Positions 9,547 to 19,184 of a DNA stretch of 64,000 nt are shown piece by piece. The notes beneath the pieces are model-generated. The model made no database searches, was not told the DNA's origin, and saw only the letters and a list, made by a program, of their open reading frames with translations. The position numbers were made by a program, and so were the translations under genes. The stretch spans positions 663,345 through 727,344 of the forward strand of contig NZ_VSLZ01000003.1 in the NCBI RefSeq assembly GCF_010747475.1. The letters are read 5' to 3'. Source of the DNA: Halorussus sp. MSC15.2. GTDB taxonomy: Archaea; Halobacteriota; Halobacteria; Halobacteriales; Haladaptataceae. Each line of letters begins with the position of its first letter. The first letter of the stretch is position 1.

Positions 9547-11733
9547 TTAGAAGTAGCCGATAGCTTCGGGCAGTTCGAGCTTCATGCCCTTGCGCTCTCG
9601 AATCTCCATGATGGTCTCGCGCTGGAGGTTGTCGGCCATGACCTCGAAGCCGGCGTTCTCGGTGTTCCACGAGGCGCGGCCCTCGGTGGCGCTCCGGATG
9701 TCCGAGGAGAAGCCAATCATCTCGTCGACCGGCGCGATGCCTTCGACGACCATCAGGTCGCCCTCTTGGTACATGTCGTCGACGCGGCCACGGCGACCCT
9801 GAATCTCGCCGGAGGCGGCGCCCATGTACTCGTTGGGCACGTCGATGCGGACGTCCTGCATCGGTTCGAGCAGTCGGACCTCGCCCTGAACGAGGGCGTT
9901 GTGGACCGCGTTACGGACCGCAGGGATGACCTGCGCCGGACCGCGGTGGATGGTGTCCTCGTGGAGCTTCGCGTCCTCCAGACGGAGCAGCGTCCCCTGT
10001 ACGGGTTCGGCGGCCAGCGGACCGTCGTCGAGCGCCTCTTCGAGACCCTCGATGACGAGTTCCATCGTCTCGTTGAGGTGCTGGATACCCTTCGTGTCGT
10101 CGATGAGGATGTTGGTCCCGTGGATGTGCTCGACGTTCTGGGACATGTCCTTGCCCATGCCCGCTTCCTGAAGCGCCTCGCGGCGTTCCTGCTCGGGCAT
10201 GTCCATCGACACGTCGCCGCGCTGGATCTTCTCGATAATCTCGTCGGTGAGCGGCTGGGCCTGAATGTAGAACCGGTTGTGACGGTTCGGCGAGATGCCC
10301 TCGATGACGTCGGTCGGCTCCTGAATCGCCTCGCGGAAGACGACGATGGGTTCGCCCGTGTTGACCGGGATACCTTGGTTGCGCTCGATGCGCTGGGTGA
10401 TGACTTCGAGGTGAAGCTCACCCTGCCCGGAGATGAGGTGTTCGCCGGTGTCCTCGTTGATGGTGACCTGGATGGTCGGGTCCTCCTTGGAGACCTGCCG
10501 GAGCGTCTCGATGAGCTTCGGCAGGTCGTCCATGTTCTTCGCCTCGACGGACTTCGTGATGACCGGTTCCGAGATGTGTTCGATGGACTCGAACGGCGTC
10601 ATCTCGACGCTGGAGACGGTGGAACCCGCGATGGCGTCCTTGAGACCGGTGACCGCCGCGATGTTCCCGGCGGGGACGCGGTCCACTTCCTCGCGCTCGC
10701 CACCCATGTAGATGCCGACGCTCTGGACGCGGTTCTTTCCGGCCGTCCCGGAGACGTAGAGGTCTTGGCCCTTCTCCAGCGTGCCGGAGAAGACGCGACC
10801 CGCGGCGATTTCGCCGGCGTGGGGGTCCACACCGATGTCGGTGACCATCAGCACGACTTCGCCTTCCTCGTCGACGAGACGCATCCCCTCGGCGAGTTCC
10901 GAGGAGTCGTCGCCGCGCCAGATGCGCGGGATACGACGGGGCTGGGCGTCGATGGGGTTCGGGAAGTGCTCACAGACCATGTCGAGCACGACGTCCGAGA
11001 GCGGGGTGCGCTCGTGGAGTTCCTGACGCTTGTCGGCGCGCTCCAGTTCCATGATATCGCCGAAGTCCATCCCGGTGCGCTGCATCGACGGCATCGAGAC
11101 GCCCCACTTGTAGAGCGCGGACCCGAAGCCGACGGTGCCCTCCTCGACGGAGACCGTCCAGTCCTCGATGTCGTCCATCTCCTCGGTCATGCCGCGAATC
11201 AGCTCGTTCACGTCGTCGATGACGCTGAGCAGGCGGCGCTGCATCTCCTCGGGACCCTCTTGGAGTTCCGAGATGAGGCGGTCTACCTTGTTGATGAACA
11301 GGGTGGGCTTGACGCCCTCGCGGAGCGCCTGTCGGAGGACCGTCTCGGTCTGGGGCATCGCGCCCTCGACCGCGTCCACCACCACGAGCGCGCCGTCGAC
11401 GGCGCGCATCGCTCGGGTCACGTCGCCACCGAAGTCCACGTGGCCCGGCGTGTCGATGAGGTTGATGAGGTGGTCGGTGTCCTCGTACTCGTGAGTCATG
11501 GACACGTTCGCGGCGTCGATGGTGATGCCGCGTTCCTGCTCGTCCTCCTCGGTGTCCATCATCAGTTGGGTCGCTTCACCCTGGTCGGCAATCATGCCCG
11601 CACCGGCCAGAAGGTTGTCCGTCAGCGTGGTCTTACCGTGGTCGACGTGTGCGGCGATAGCGATGTTCCGGATGTTCTCCGGTTCGTCCATCAGTCGCTC
11701 GCACTGTTCGACGATCTTCTTTCGTCTTCCCAT
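9547..11733 (-). CDS. fusA: Translation elongation factor EF-2
   Basis: Translocase GTPase of 728 residues, the usual haloarchaeal length. Start [15 protein letters not shown] is the family consensus; earlier in-frame codons lie in the promoter. G motifs [18 protein letters not shown] and NKVD are present. Domain IV carries the diphthamide site in [15 protein letters not shown], with the modified His near residue 596. The C-terminus [10 protein letters not shown] is typical. In many haloarchaea it follows rps7 directly; here about 3.3 kb of other genes lies between. Confidence 0.98.
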   Translation of the reverse strand: MGRRKKIVEQCERLMDEPENIRNIAIAAHVDHGKTTLTDNLLAGAGMIADQGEATQLMMDTEEDEQERGITIDAANVSMTHEYEDTDHLINLIDTPGHVDFGGDVTRAMRAVDGALVVVDAVEGAMPQTETVLRQALREGVKPTLFINKVDRLISELQEGPEEMQRRLLSVIDDVNELIRGMTEEMDDIEDWTVSVEEGTVGFGSALYKWGVSMPSMQRTGMDFGDIMELERADKRQELHERTPLSDVVLDMVCEHFPNPIDAQPRRIPRIWRGDDSSELAEGMRLVDEEGEVVLMVTDIGVDPHAGEIAAGRVFSGTLEKGQDLYVSGTAGKNRVQSVGIYMGGEREEVDRVPAGNIAAVTGLKDAIAGSTVSSVEMTPFESIEHISEPVITKSVEAKNMDDLPKLIETLRQVSKEDPTIQVTINEDTGEHLISGQGELHLEVITQRIERNQGIPVNTGEPIVVFREAIQEPTDVIEGISPNRHNRFYIQAQPLTDEIIEKIQRGDVSMDMPEQERREALQEAGMGKDMSQNVEHIHGTNILIDDTKGIQHLNETMELVIEGLEEALDDGPLAAEPVQGTLLRLEDAKLHEDTIHRGPAQVIPAVRNAVHNALVQGEVRLLEPMQDVRIDVPNEYMGAASGEIQGRRGRVDDMYQEGDLMVVEGIAPVDEMIGFSSDIRSATEGRASWNTENAGFEVMADNLQRETIMEIRERKGMKLELPEAIGYF

Positions 11734-11989
11734 TATGGGTCTTCTACCCGAAGGAAGTTGAAAAGCGTAGTGTTTCGCCACGAGTGAGCGTGTGAGCGAT
11801 TGACGAGGTGAATCACGCGCGAAGCGAGTCTGACTCTCGTGAGTTCGCGCCACGAGCGATGTGTTCGGTGGTGGTAAGCACTCACGGCGTTTGCCGATAT
11901 CGAAACCACCGTACGCTCCGCCGGAAAACCGTCAAGCACTGCCAACCGGCGCAAGAGTCATACCGACCGAAGCCTTGGGACCGTTACGC

Positions 11990-12760
11990 ATGGAGGTTCA
12001 CGTCCACGGTCCCGGTCCGGCCGCGCCGTTTCTCCGCGCCCGCGACCTCTTCGAGACCGAGCACGACCTCGACTCGCCCGTCCACGTCCACGTCCGGGAG
12101 AACCCCGACGAGCGGACGTGGACCGCCCACCCCGACGACCACGTGCTGAACATCTCCCGACAGGCCGCGACCAGCGCGATGGCCCGCGAACTCGCGCTCC
12201 ACGAGTTCGCTCACATGGCCCGCCACGAGGAGGACCACCCCTCCCACACTCAGTCCACGGAGGAAGTCCTGTTCCTCGCGCTGTCGGGCAAGTCAGTCGA
12301 GCGCAGGCGCGTCACCCACTGCTACCAGATAGCCAACCACATGAAAGACATCTACGCCGACGACATCACGCTCCGGGTCGGCCCGACCGACAAACTCGTC
12401 TCCTTCCTCGAATCCGAACTCGCGGCCGCGGTCGCAGACCGACCCGCCCGGAGTCGGGACGAGGTGGCCCGCAAGCGCGACGGCCTGCGACTCACCGGCA
12501 CCGCCGACCCCGAGATGACCGCGGTCAACGCCGCGTTCGCTCTCGCGCTGGTCGAGCGTCACGACCTCGTCGATTCGGACCACCGACTCTACGACCTCGC
12601 GCACGCGGCCGCGAACGACGCGCCCGAGGTCGGTCTCGCGGAGTTCAAACACCGGTTCGCGTCGCTGGGTCCCGACCCCGGCGAGAGCGAGTACCGCCGG
12701 TCGCTCGTGGACGCGACCCGCGAGTACGCGGTCGGCGGTGGCGAGAAGGCGGCGGACTGA
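11990..12760 (+). CDS. DUF5781-like protein with an HExxH-type motif
   Basis: A 256-residue soluble protein conserved in haloarchaea (DUF5781 by my recollection). Its start MEVHVHGPGPAAPFLRARDLF is the family start. At residues about 69-75 LHEFAHMARHEEDH contains HEFAH, an HExxH zinc-metalloprotease motif, with another His four residues on and HCYQIANHMKDI later as a possible third ligand region. It may be a cytoplasmic metallopeptidase. No signal peptide or membrane segment is visible. It is divergent from fusA and convergent with the next small membrane protein, their stops lying 8 bases apart. Confidence 0.82.
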   Translation: MEVHVHGPGPAAPFLRARDLFETEHDLDSPVHVHVRENPDERTWTAHPDDHVLNISRQAATSAMARELALHEFAHMARHEEDHPSHTQSTEEVLFLALSGKSVERRRVTHCYQIANHMKDIYADDITLRVGPTDKLVSFLESELAAAVADRPARSRDEVARKRDGLRLTGTADPEMTAVNAAFALALVERHDLVDSDHRLYDLAHAAANDAPEVGLAEFKHRFASLGPDPGESEYRRSLVDATREYAVGGGEKAAD

Positions 12761-12768
12761 GTCGTCGG

Positions 12769-12990
12769 TTACACGACTTCGGCGAGTGCGAGCAGGACGC
12801 TCGGCGCGACCAACAGGACGATACCACCGCCGACGAGCAGGGCCGGAACGAGCAGTCCGACTTCGGCGAACAGCCACAGGCCGACGCCCGCGAGGAGCAC
12901 GAGCAGTCCGAGCAGTCGGAGGAGCCACGTCACGACGCCGTCGAGACCTGAGTCGGCGACGAGGTCCAGAACTTCGAGTGCTTCGTCCAT
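12769..12990 (-). CDS. Small membrane protein with two hydrophobic segments
   Basis: A 73-residue protein: an acidic head (MDEALEVLDLVADSGLDG) followed by two hydrophobic helices (VVTWLLRLLGLLVLLAGVGLWLF region and VPALLVGGGIVLLVAPSVLL region). Start at 12990 is favoured; an in-frame ATG at 13014 would only add basic residues. No known motif. Function unknown; small proteins of this shape are frequent in haloarchaea. Confidence 0.6.
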   Translation of the reverse strand: MDEALEVLDLVADSGLDGVVTWLLRLLGLLVLLAGVGLWLFAEVGLLVPALLVGGGIVLLVAPSVLLALAEVV

Positions 12991-13130
12991 GACATGTCGG
13001 TGTTCTAATCCCACTACCTTATACGATTCGGGGGCCGGAATCGTCGCCGGACCACTGTTCGAGTCTGTGTTCCACTCCGAAGAGTGCCGCCAGCATCAAA
13101 CTGAACACCCCTCCGACCGTACGTCCGCCG

Positions 13131-13460
13131 ATGTCGTACACTAAAGTCGATTCCCGCGACGTGGAACCGGTCGGCGAGGGGCTGCGCTTCCTTCGGGACC
13201 CCCTCGACTGCGAGAAACTGGGCGTGTCCATCCTCGACGCCGACCCCGGATGGACGGGCAAGCAACACGACCACGCCGAGGACGGACAGGAGGAAGTGTA
13301 CGTCCTGATAGACGGGGCCGCCACCGTCACCATCGAGGGCGAGGACGTGGAACTGACCGCGGGCGAGGCCGTCCGAATTCCGGCCGAGGCGACCCGCCAG
13401 ATTCACAACGGCGATACCGAGAGCACGTTCGTGCTGGTCGGAGCGTCCGGCGGGGAGTGA
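13131..13460 (+). CDS. Cupin-fold protein
   Basis: A 109-residue single-domain cupin. Motif 1 is visible as GKQHDHAEDGQEEVYVLIDG, with metal ligands His-x-His and Glu in the expected spacing, and motif 2 as the PAEATRQIHNGD region with its His. Such small cupins bind a metal and often act as isomerases, dioxygenases or sugar-binding proteins; the substrate cannot be deduced. It stands alone between two genes on the opposite strand. Confidence 0.85.
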   Translation: MSYTKVDSRDVEPVGEGLRFLRDPLDCEKLGVSILDADPGWTGKQHDHAEDGQEEVYVLIDGAATVTIEGEDVELTAGEAVRIPAEATRQIHNGDTESTFVLVGASGGE

Positions 13461-13583
13461 GCCAAATCGAGCCGTCCGAGCGAGGGGCGAAGGCGAACCG
13501 AAACCGACCGAACTCGGAGTACCCGAGCGGTTCGGCCGGAGAGCGAACAACTGCTCGGAGCGGTCGATTCTACTTCCGGGGCG

Positions 13584-14933
13584 TTACGCCGTCGGCGTCA
13601 ACCGAACGAGCACGTCGTCCCGCTGGCGCGGGAACGTGTCGCCCTTCGGTCTGCCGTCGCGGTTCGACGTGACGGCGTAGAGGTGACCGTCGGGTCCCTG
13701 CTCGACGTGCCGGACACGACCGAGTACGTCGGTCAGCGTCCAGTGGGCGCTCGCGGCGTAGGCGTCGTCGTGCCACGCCGCGTCGAACGTCAGGCCGCGG
13801 TCGTCCGAGACCGGCGGGAGTGACGCGGCGTCGTCGGCGAAGGAGACCACGTTGACGCGCTGGCCGATGAGGGACCCGAAGACGAGTCGGTTCCGCCACT
13901 CCGGTATGGCCTCCCCGGTGTAGAACACCCCGCCGCTGGGACCCCACGACTCCGTCGTGTTCACGAGCGGTCGGTGGAACGCGGGATTCGCCTCGTACTC
14001 CGGTCCCGTCCGCGCGTCCGGCCACCCGTAGTTCGCGCCGGGGACGAGGCGGTTCACCTCGTCGTGGCCGTCGGGTCCGTGTTCGGTGATAATCGGCGTC
14101 GCGTCGGGGAGCCACGTGATGCACTGGGGGTTCCGGTGGCCGTAGGTGTAGACGCGCGGGTCCGGGTCGTCGCCCGGCAGGTCCGGGTTCCCCGGCGCGG
14201 GTTCGCCCACGGTGTCCACGCGGAGGACGCTCCCGGCGAGCGACGAGGTGTCCTGCGACAGCGGACCCTCGCCGGCCTCTCCGGTCGTAATCCAGAGGTA
14301 GTTCTCGGGACCGAACGCGATTCGGCCCCCGTTGTGGACGCCGCCCGCGGGAATGTCGTCCACGATGGTTCGACCCGTTCCGGCCGGGTCGTCTGCCTCC
14401 ACGTCGTATCGGACGACGCGGTTCACCGTGTCGCCGTCGGACGTCGCCGTGAAGTAGACGAAGAGGTAGGGGGCCTCCGGATACCGCGGATGGACCGCGA
14501 CGCCGAGCATCCCGCCTTCGCCGCCCTCGACGAACCACGTCTTCCAGTGGGGCTTGTCGTCGGGACCGGGTGCCATCGCCTCGGCGTCGATGACCTCGTC
14601 GGGCGTCGCGACGGGGTGGAGTTGGCCGCCGTCGAACCGGTGGACGCGGCCCGTCCGCTCGGTCACGAACAGTTCGCCCGTGGGCGCGAACGCGAGGTCC
14701 CACGGAATCTCCAGATTCTCGACCAACACCTCCGGCGATATCGACGCCGAAAGCGGCGACGACGCCGGTTTCTCCCACCCGGGGTCGTATCGAGACCACT
14801 CCTCGGCGGTGTGGTTGAGTTCGTACTCGGGGCCGCTACGTCGTTCAGCGAGTCTGCCACAGCCGGCGAGTCCGGCCGCACCGACGACTGCGAGGAACTG
14901 TCGTCGCGTCCGCCCGGTCGATGGTCCGCCCAT
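13584..14933 (-). CDS. Secreted PQQ-dependent sugar dehydrogenase (Tat lipoprotein)
   Basis: A 449-residue glucose/sorbosone dehydrogenase-type beta-propeller. The N-terminus TRRQFLAVVGAAGLAGCG combines a twin-arginine signal with a lipobox ending in Cys, so it is exported folded and lipid-anchored. Family motifs include IPWDLAFAPTGELFVTERTGRV, GGMLGVAVHP, GGRIAFGPENYLWITTGE, YGHRNPQ and PGANYGWP. It should oxidise aldose sugars at the cell surface with PQQ. An ATG at 14957 would put eight extra residues before the signal; 14933 (MGGPSTGRTRRQF) is preferred. A second quinoprotein gene lies 2.7 kb upstream. Confidence 0.9.
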   Translation of the reverse strand: MGGPSTGRTRRQFLAVVGAAGLAGCGRLAERRSGPEYELNHTAEEWSRYDPGWEKPASSPLSASISPEVLVENLEIPWDLAFAPTGELFVTERTGRVHRFDGGQLHPVATPDEVIDAEAMAPGPDDKPHWKTWFVEGGEGGMLGVAVHPRYPEAPYLFVYFTATSDGDTVNRVVRYDVEADDPAGTGRTIVDDIPAGGVHNGGRIAFGPENYLWITTGEAGEGPLSQDTSSLAGSVLRVDTVGEPAPGNPDLPGDDPDPRVYTYGHRNPQCITWLPDATPIITEHGPDGHDEVNRLVPGANYGWPDARTGPEYEANPAFHRPLVNTTESWGPSGGVFYTGEAIPEWRNRLVFGSLIGQRVNVVSFADDAASLPPVSDDRGLTFDAAWHDDAYAASAHWTLTDVLGRVRHVEQGPDGHLYAVTSNRDGRPKGDTFPRQRDDVLVRLTPTA

Positions 14934-15044
14934 ACGGGTGCGTGATTTTAGGGCCACCTAAAAACATCGATGCGCGGTCGGGCGACGCGGTGTGCGGAGC
15001 GTCGCGACTGTTGGAGGTGCAGAAGACGAGAGAGAAGAAACCGC

Positions 15045-15662
15045 TTAGCGGGCCGCGGCCGCGACGCGCTCTTTCTCTTCTTTCTGGTTGATAGCGTAGG
15101 TCTGAACGTCGTAGTTGGCCGCGCCGACGAGTTGGTCGGCCAGCGCCTCGGAGGCGTCGGTCGGCGTCTTGAACGACGCGCTGTAGACGCCCTCGGCGAT
15201 GAACTTCAGGGCTTGGTCGACCCGGCGCTGGGGCGCCACGTCGACGGCCTTGGGGACCGAGATACCACCGTACTTCAGGCGGACGGTCTCCTCGCGCGGG
15301 GCGGCGTTCTCGACCGCCGTGACGAGAACCTGAACCGGGTTCTCGTCGGTGCGGTCGTGAACCATCTCGAACGCCTCGCGGGTAATCTGCATCGTCTTCT
15401 GCTTCTTGCCGGTGTTCTCCTCGGTCTGCATCAGGCGGTTGATGAGACGCTCGACGATGGAGATTTCGCTCTTCTGGAACTGCTTGGACGCGTGGCGACC
15501 CATCGTGTGTGCGACCGGCGTAATCGTGATGTAGCGCTCGGTCGAGGGGTCGTCGTACTCGATGTTGGTGATGTCCCACTCGCCGAACAGACTCGCGACT
15601 GCCGTTCCCTCTTCGTCCGTGCCCGCGGGCTTGTCGGGTTCGGGTTGGTCTTCTGCTGCCAT
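15045..15662 (-). CDS. rps7: 30S ribosomal protein S7
   Basis: A 205-residue archaeal S7 (uS7), which organises the small-subunit head. Motifs HTMGRHASKQFQKSEISIVERL, KQKTMQITREAFEMV and KYGGISVPKAVDVAPQRRVDQAL are diagnostic. A 30-residue acidic N-terminal extension is typical of haloarchaea. It starts 3 bases after the rps12 stop, so the two form one transcript. Confidence 0.98.
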   Translation of the reverse strand: MAAEDQPEPDKPAGTDEEGTAVASLFGEWDITNIEYDDPSTERYITITPVAHTMGRHASKQFQKSEISIVERLINRLMQTEENTGKKQKTMQITREAFEMVHDRTDENPVQVLVTAVENAAPREETVRLKYGGISVPKAVDVAPQRRVDQALKFIAEGVYSASFKTPTDASEALADQLVGAANYDVQTYAINQKEEKERVAAAAR

Positions 15663-15664
15663 AG

Positions 15665-16093
15665 TTATCGCACCGGCTTCTCAGCGTTTCCACGGACTAG
15701 TTCTTCGAGGCTCACGCCGTTGACCTTCACGACCTTGTAGTTGACGCCGGAGAGGTCGCCCATCGCGCGACCCTTCGCGCCGCCGATGCCCGCGATGGTG
15801 ACCTCGTCGTGTTCGTCGATGAACGAGATGGCACCGTCGCCGGGACAGAAGGCGGTGACCTGCTTGCCGTTCTTGATGAGTTGGACCCGGACGCACTTCC
15901 GAATCGCGGAGTTGGGCTGTTTGGCCTCGATGCCCACTTTCTCGAGAACGATGCCACGTCCCTGCGGAGCGCCTTCGAGGGGGTCGGACTTCTCCCCGAG
16001 ACCGCGCTCGCGTCGGGCGTAATCGGAGTCGGACCACCGGTGATTCTGGCGGTCCTTCTTCAACTTTCTCGCTGCGTACTTGCCGTTCGCCAT
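15665..16093 (-). CDS. rps12: 30S ribosomal protein S12
   Basis: A 142-residue archaeal S12 (uS12), part of the decoding centre. [20 protein letters not shown] and [21 protein letters not shown] are the strongly conserved segments. It leads the rps12-rps7 unit and has its own promoter 28 bases upstream. In many archaea nusA precedes it directly; here about 4.1 kb separates them. Confidence 0.98.
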   Translation of the reverse strand: MANGKYAARKLKKDRQNHRWSDSDYARRERGLGEKSDPLEGAPQGRGIVLEKVGIEAKQPNSAIRKCVRVQLIKNGKQVTAFCPGDGAISFIDEHDEVTIAGIGGAKGRAMGDLSGVNYKVVKVNGVSLEELVRGNAEKPVR

Positions 16094-16117
16094 ATGGCGT
16101 GTGCTATCCGTCCGAGC

Positions 16118-16125
16118 TACTTAAG
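16118..16125 (-). promoter_or_regulatory. TATA-like box of rps12-rps7
   Basis: On the minus strand GGCTTAAGTAGC holds a TATA-like CTTAAGTA centred about 28 bases before the rps12 ATG, the spacing of a leaderless haloarchaeal transcript. A local promoter makes sense because the block is separated from nusA. Confidence 0.55.
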
Positions 16126-16277
16126 CCTCCCTCTTTCGAGCGGCCGTAACGGCCGCAAATCGCTCAAGCGGGGCCGATTACGGAATCTGAGCGCGTCTCA
16201 GCGAGCTGTTTTACGCGCCGCTTAGGTTCGGTTCGGTCAGCAGATTCGCTCACGGCCCGAAAAATGATTCGTGACGG

Positions 16278-17980
16278 TTAGCCTTCCAGCGAGAACACGC
16301 CGACGGTCCGACCGTCTTTGACGGAGCGAAGGCCGCCGCCACCCGCCTGAACAGCGACGTACTGCTTGCCGACGCCCGGGTCGTACCAACTCATCGGCGA
16401 GGCGTTGACCGAGGCGTCGAACTGGTACTGCCAGAGTCGCTCGCCGGTTTCCGAATCGTAGGCGATGAACTCGCCGTCCCCGTTGCCGACGAAGGTGAGA
16501 CCGGTGGTCGTACTCATCGACCCGCCGAGGGAGAAGTTCTCCCACCGGTCCTGCCAGACGACGTCCCCGCTCACGGGGTCCACCGCCGAGAAGTACGTGA
16601 GTTGCTGAGTCCACTCGTCGGGTGCCGGACCGGGGTCCTGCATCGCGGGGTAGACGGTGAAGTTCCCGCCGAGGTACGTCGAAGGGTACTCCCACTCGCC
16701 GACCTCGTCCCACTGGAACTTGCTCGGGTAGTTCATCGCCTTCACGTGGACGTTCCCCGTCTCACGGCTGTAAGACGCCGGGTTCCACTCACCGCCGCCG
16801 TCGGCCGAGGGCATGACCCACGGCGTGTCTTCGAGGTTGTCCTGCGGCAGATACCACATGTTGAGGTGCTGGCAGAACTCCCGGCTGCGCTCGTAGAGCT
16901 TTCCGTCCTCGGCCCCCAGCAGGTAGTTCCACCCGGTCTTTCCGGCGTGACTGACGACCTTCTGCGTCTCGCCGTCCACCTCGGCGTCGAACAGAATCGG
17001 CGGCTGAGAGGCGTCCCAGTCCCACCAGTCGTGCTGGACCTCTTGGAAGTACCACTGGACCTCGCCGCTGTTCGTGTCGAGCGCGACGACCGCGTCCGAG
17101 TACGGGTTCGGTCCCGGCCGAACGATACCGTTCACGTCGGGACGGGATTGCCGACGTTGGCGTACAGCGTGTCGGTGTCCGGGTCGACCGTGATGGTCAT
17201 CCAGTTCGTGGCCGCCCCGTTCTTCCACGCGTCGCCGACCCACTGCTCCTTCGGGAGCATCGACGTGCGCCACTCCCGCTCGCCGGTCTCGGCGTCGATG
17301 GACTCGATGAACCCCTGCACGCCGTACTCGCCGCCCGCGCTTCCGTTGAGGATGCTCCCGTTGTAGACGACGGGTGCCCACGTCGCGGAGTACCCCTGCC
17401 CGGTCGGCGCGGAGTTGTACAGCCACTTCTGCTCGCCGGTGTAGCGATTTATCGCGACGACGTCGGCGGTCAGCGTCGTCATGTAGAGGGTGTCGCCCAG
17501 CACCGCGGCCCCGCGGTTGTTCACGCCGCAACAGGTGAGCGGCGGTTTCTCGTCGGGACCCTGTTGGTCCGGCGCGAACCGATAGACCCACAGCACCTCG
17601 CCCGACCGGGCGTTGACCGCCCGCACCACGTCGGGACCGTTGGTCTGGTACATGATGGGCGGGTCCGAGGGCACGACGATGGGCGTCCCCTCCAACTTCC
17701 CCTTCTCGTCGGTCTTGATGGTGTACTCCAGCGAGAGTTCCGAGACGTTCTCCGGAGTTATCACGTCCGCCGACGTGAACCGCTGCTGGCGGTAGCCACC
17801 GCCGTACATCAGCCAGCTCTGGGGGTCGTCGCCCGAATCCAGCAGCATCTCCTGTGTGACGTTGAGTTCCGGAATCTGCTGGTCGCTCTGTCGAATCGTC
17901 TCCGGGCCGTCCGCGAGATACCGGACGACGGTTCCGTCTTCGGTCGTGCGTACGTCGGCGTGCGGTTGGTCGATACTCAT
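16278..17980 (-). CDS. Quinoprotein (PQQ) alcohol dehydrogenase-type enzyme, apparent frameshift
   Basis: An eight-bladed quinoprotein of about 567 residues after correction. Residues about 145-160 hold PPLTCCGVNNRG: adjacent cysteines forming the vicinal disulfide known from methanol and ethanol dehydrogenases. Later HDWWDWDASQPPILFD and the W-motif repeats (EVQWYFQ, VVWQDRW, ERLWQYQF) fit the family. The frame breaks near 17143: VGNP meets a stop, while one added base reads NPSPDVNGIVRPGPNPYSD onward. The protein starts MSIDQPHADVR without any signal peptide, whereas the gene 2 bases upstream has a Tat signal, so export as a partner complex is plausible. Substrate unknown. Confidence 0.85.
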
Positions 17981-17982
17981 GG

Positions 17983-18906
17983 TCAGTCACCTCCGAACGG
18001 TGCGCGCGTCTCGTCGGTTATCCTGAACAGGTCCGCCTCGATGGCCTCCTGTCCGCGAATCGCTATCGCCGACCCGCCCGCGAGCGCGGCGGCGAGTTGG
18101 CTGTCGGTCAACTCCTCGGGACCGGCGAGGTCCCGCGCCGCGGAGACGAACATGTGGACCCCGCCCAGCATCTGTTTCACGTCCCAGATGCCGTCGTCGA
18201 GCATGGACTCGGTCAGTAACACTTCCCGCTGCCAGAGTTGCTGGTCGAGTTCGTCTATCCAGAGCAGCGCCCCGCCGAGCGCTCGCTGGTGGAGCGGTGC
18301 CACGTTCTCCGGGTCGTAGTCCTCCGGGTCGGCCGGGAGGCTGGCGGTCGAGACCCAGTGTGCGAGTCGCTCGTTCTCGTTGACGACGTCCACGACGGCC
18401 GCCGTGCGCTCGCGTTCGGTGAGACCCGCGTCGGCGAGCGCCGCGGTCAGCGGTTCGGCCCGAATCAACTCAGCGGCGGTCGCTCGAACGTGGTCGGGCG
18501 TGAACTCCGGCAGGTGGCGCTCGGCCGCCGCGAAGAAGCCGACCTCCGCGAGGTGGTCGTAGGCGTCCCACGCGGGCGCGGCCACCTCCTGATACGCGGT
18601 CCCCTGCTCGGCCGGAAAGCCCGCGGCCCGGAGTTCCGGCAGTTCGGCGATGCCCGCCTCGATACCCGCGAGCGACCCCGAGAGCCGTCCCCCGTCGAGT
18701 CCGCCCGCGAGGTCGGCCCGGATTCGCTCGCCGTACGTCGCCAGTTCGTCGGCCGACCCCTCGCCGACCGCTCCGCGAAGGTCGGACAGCGAGAGTTCCG
18801 AGGCCGCGCCGACGCCCCCGGTCACGCCGAGTATCTTGAGGAAGTTGCGCCGGTCGCGCTCGTCCACGTCCGGTACGTCGTCCGATACCGTGTCATTGAG
18901 TTCCAT
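17983..18906 (-). CDS. Tat-signal protein, predicted partner of the quinoprotein dehydrogenase
   Basis: About 307 residues. DERDRRNFLKILGVTGGVGAASEL is a twin-arginine signal with no lipobox Cys, so it should be exported folded and released or cleaved. The mature part is mostly alpha-helical and Ala/Glu-rich, with repeated Glu/His in helices (NENERLAHWV, HQRALGGALLWIDELDQQL, MLGGVHMFVSAARDLAG), faintly like a ferritin-like helical bundle. I do not recognise a family. Its stop lies 2 bases before the quinoprotein start, so the two are cotranscribed; it may carry the signal-less enzyme out. In-frame ATGs at 18912 and 18963 are alternative starts. Confidence 0.7.
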   Translation of the reverse strand: MELNDTVSDDVPDVDERDRRNFLKILGVTGGVGAASELSLSDLRGAVGEGSADELATYGERIRADLAGGLDGGRLSGSLAGIEAGIAELPELRAAGFPAEQGTAYQEVAAPAWDAYDHLAEVGFFAAAERHLPEFTPDHVRATAAELIRAEPLTAALADAGLTERERTAAVVDVVNENERLAHWVSTASLPADPEDYDPENVAPLHQRALGGALLWIDELDQQLWQREVLLTESMLDDGIWDVKQMLGGVHMFVSAARDLAGPEELTDSQLAAALAGGSAIAIRGQEAIEADLFRITDETRAPFGGD

Positions 18907-19184
18907 TCCCATCCCCACGGAACCATCACCACTATCGACAAACTGTTTTTCCCTCGGAAACACGGCTCTCGAACCTAAAATTTCGGCGTTGAGCCATCAG
19001 AGCGAGCGGCCGACGGTGGCTCTCGACCGCTGGTCGGCAGTATTTTCGGCGGTAGAGCCGCCGAATCAGCGGGGCGTCTTCGAACGTTTCTCTGATACGT
19101 TACGGGGAGAACGACCTAACTTGCGGGAGTCAGCCGCGCAGTTAGCGGATTCCACAGGCGTAGAACTGTTGCTGGGGCAACATT

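Noticed and set aside
9175..11787. Open frame of 870 codons antisense to fusA
   Set aside because: Shadow of EF-2, with no family features.
12118..12951. Arg-rich open frame overlapping the DUF5781 gene
   Set aside because: Wrong-frame shadow; the DUF5781 frame has the family start and HEFAH motif.
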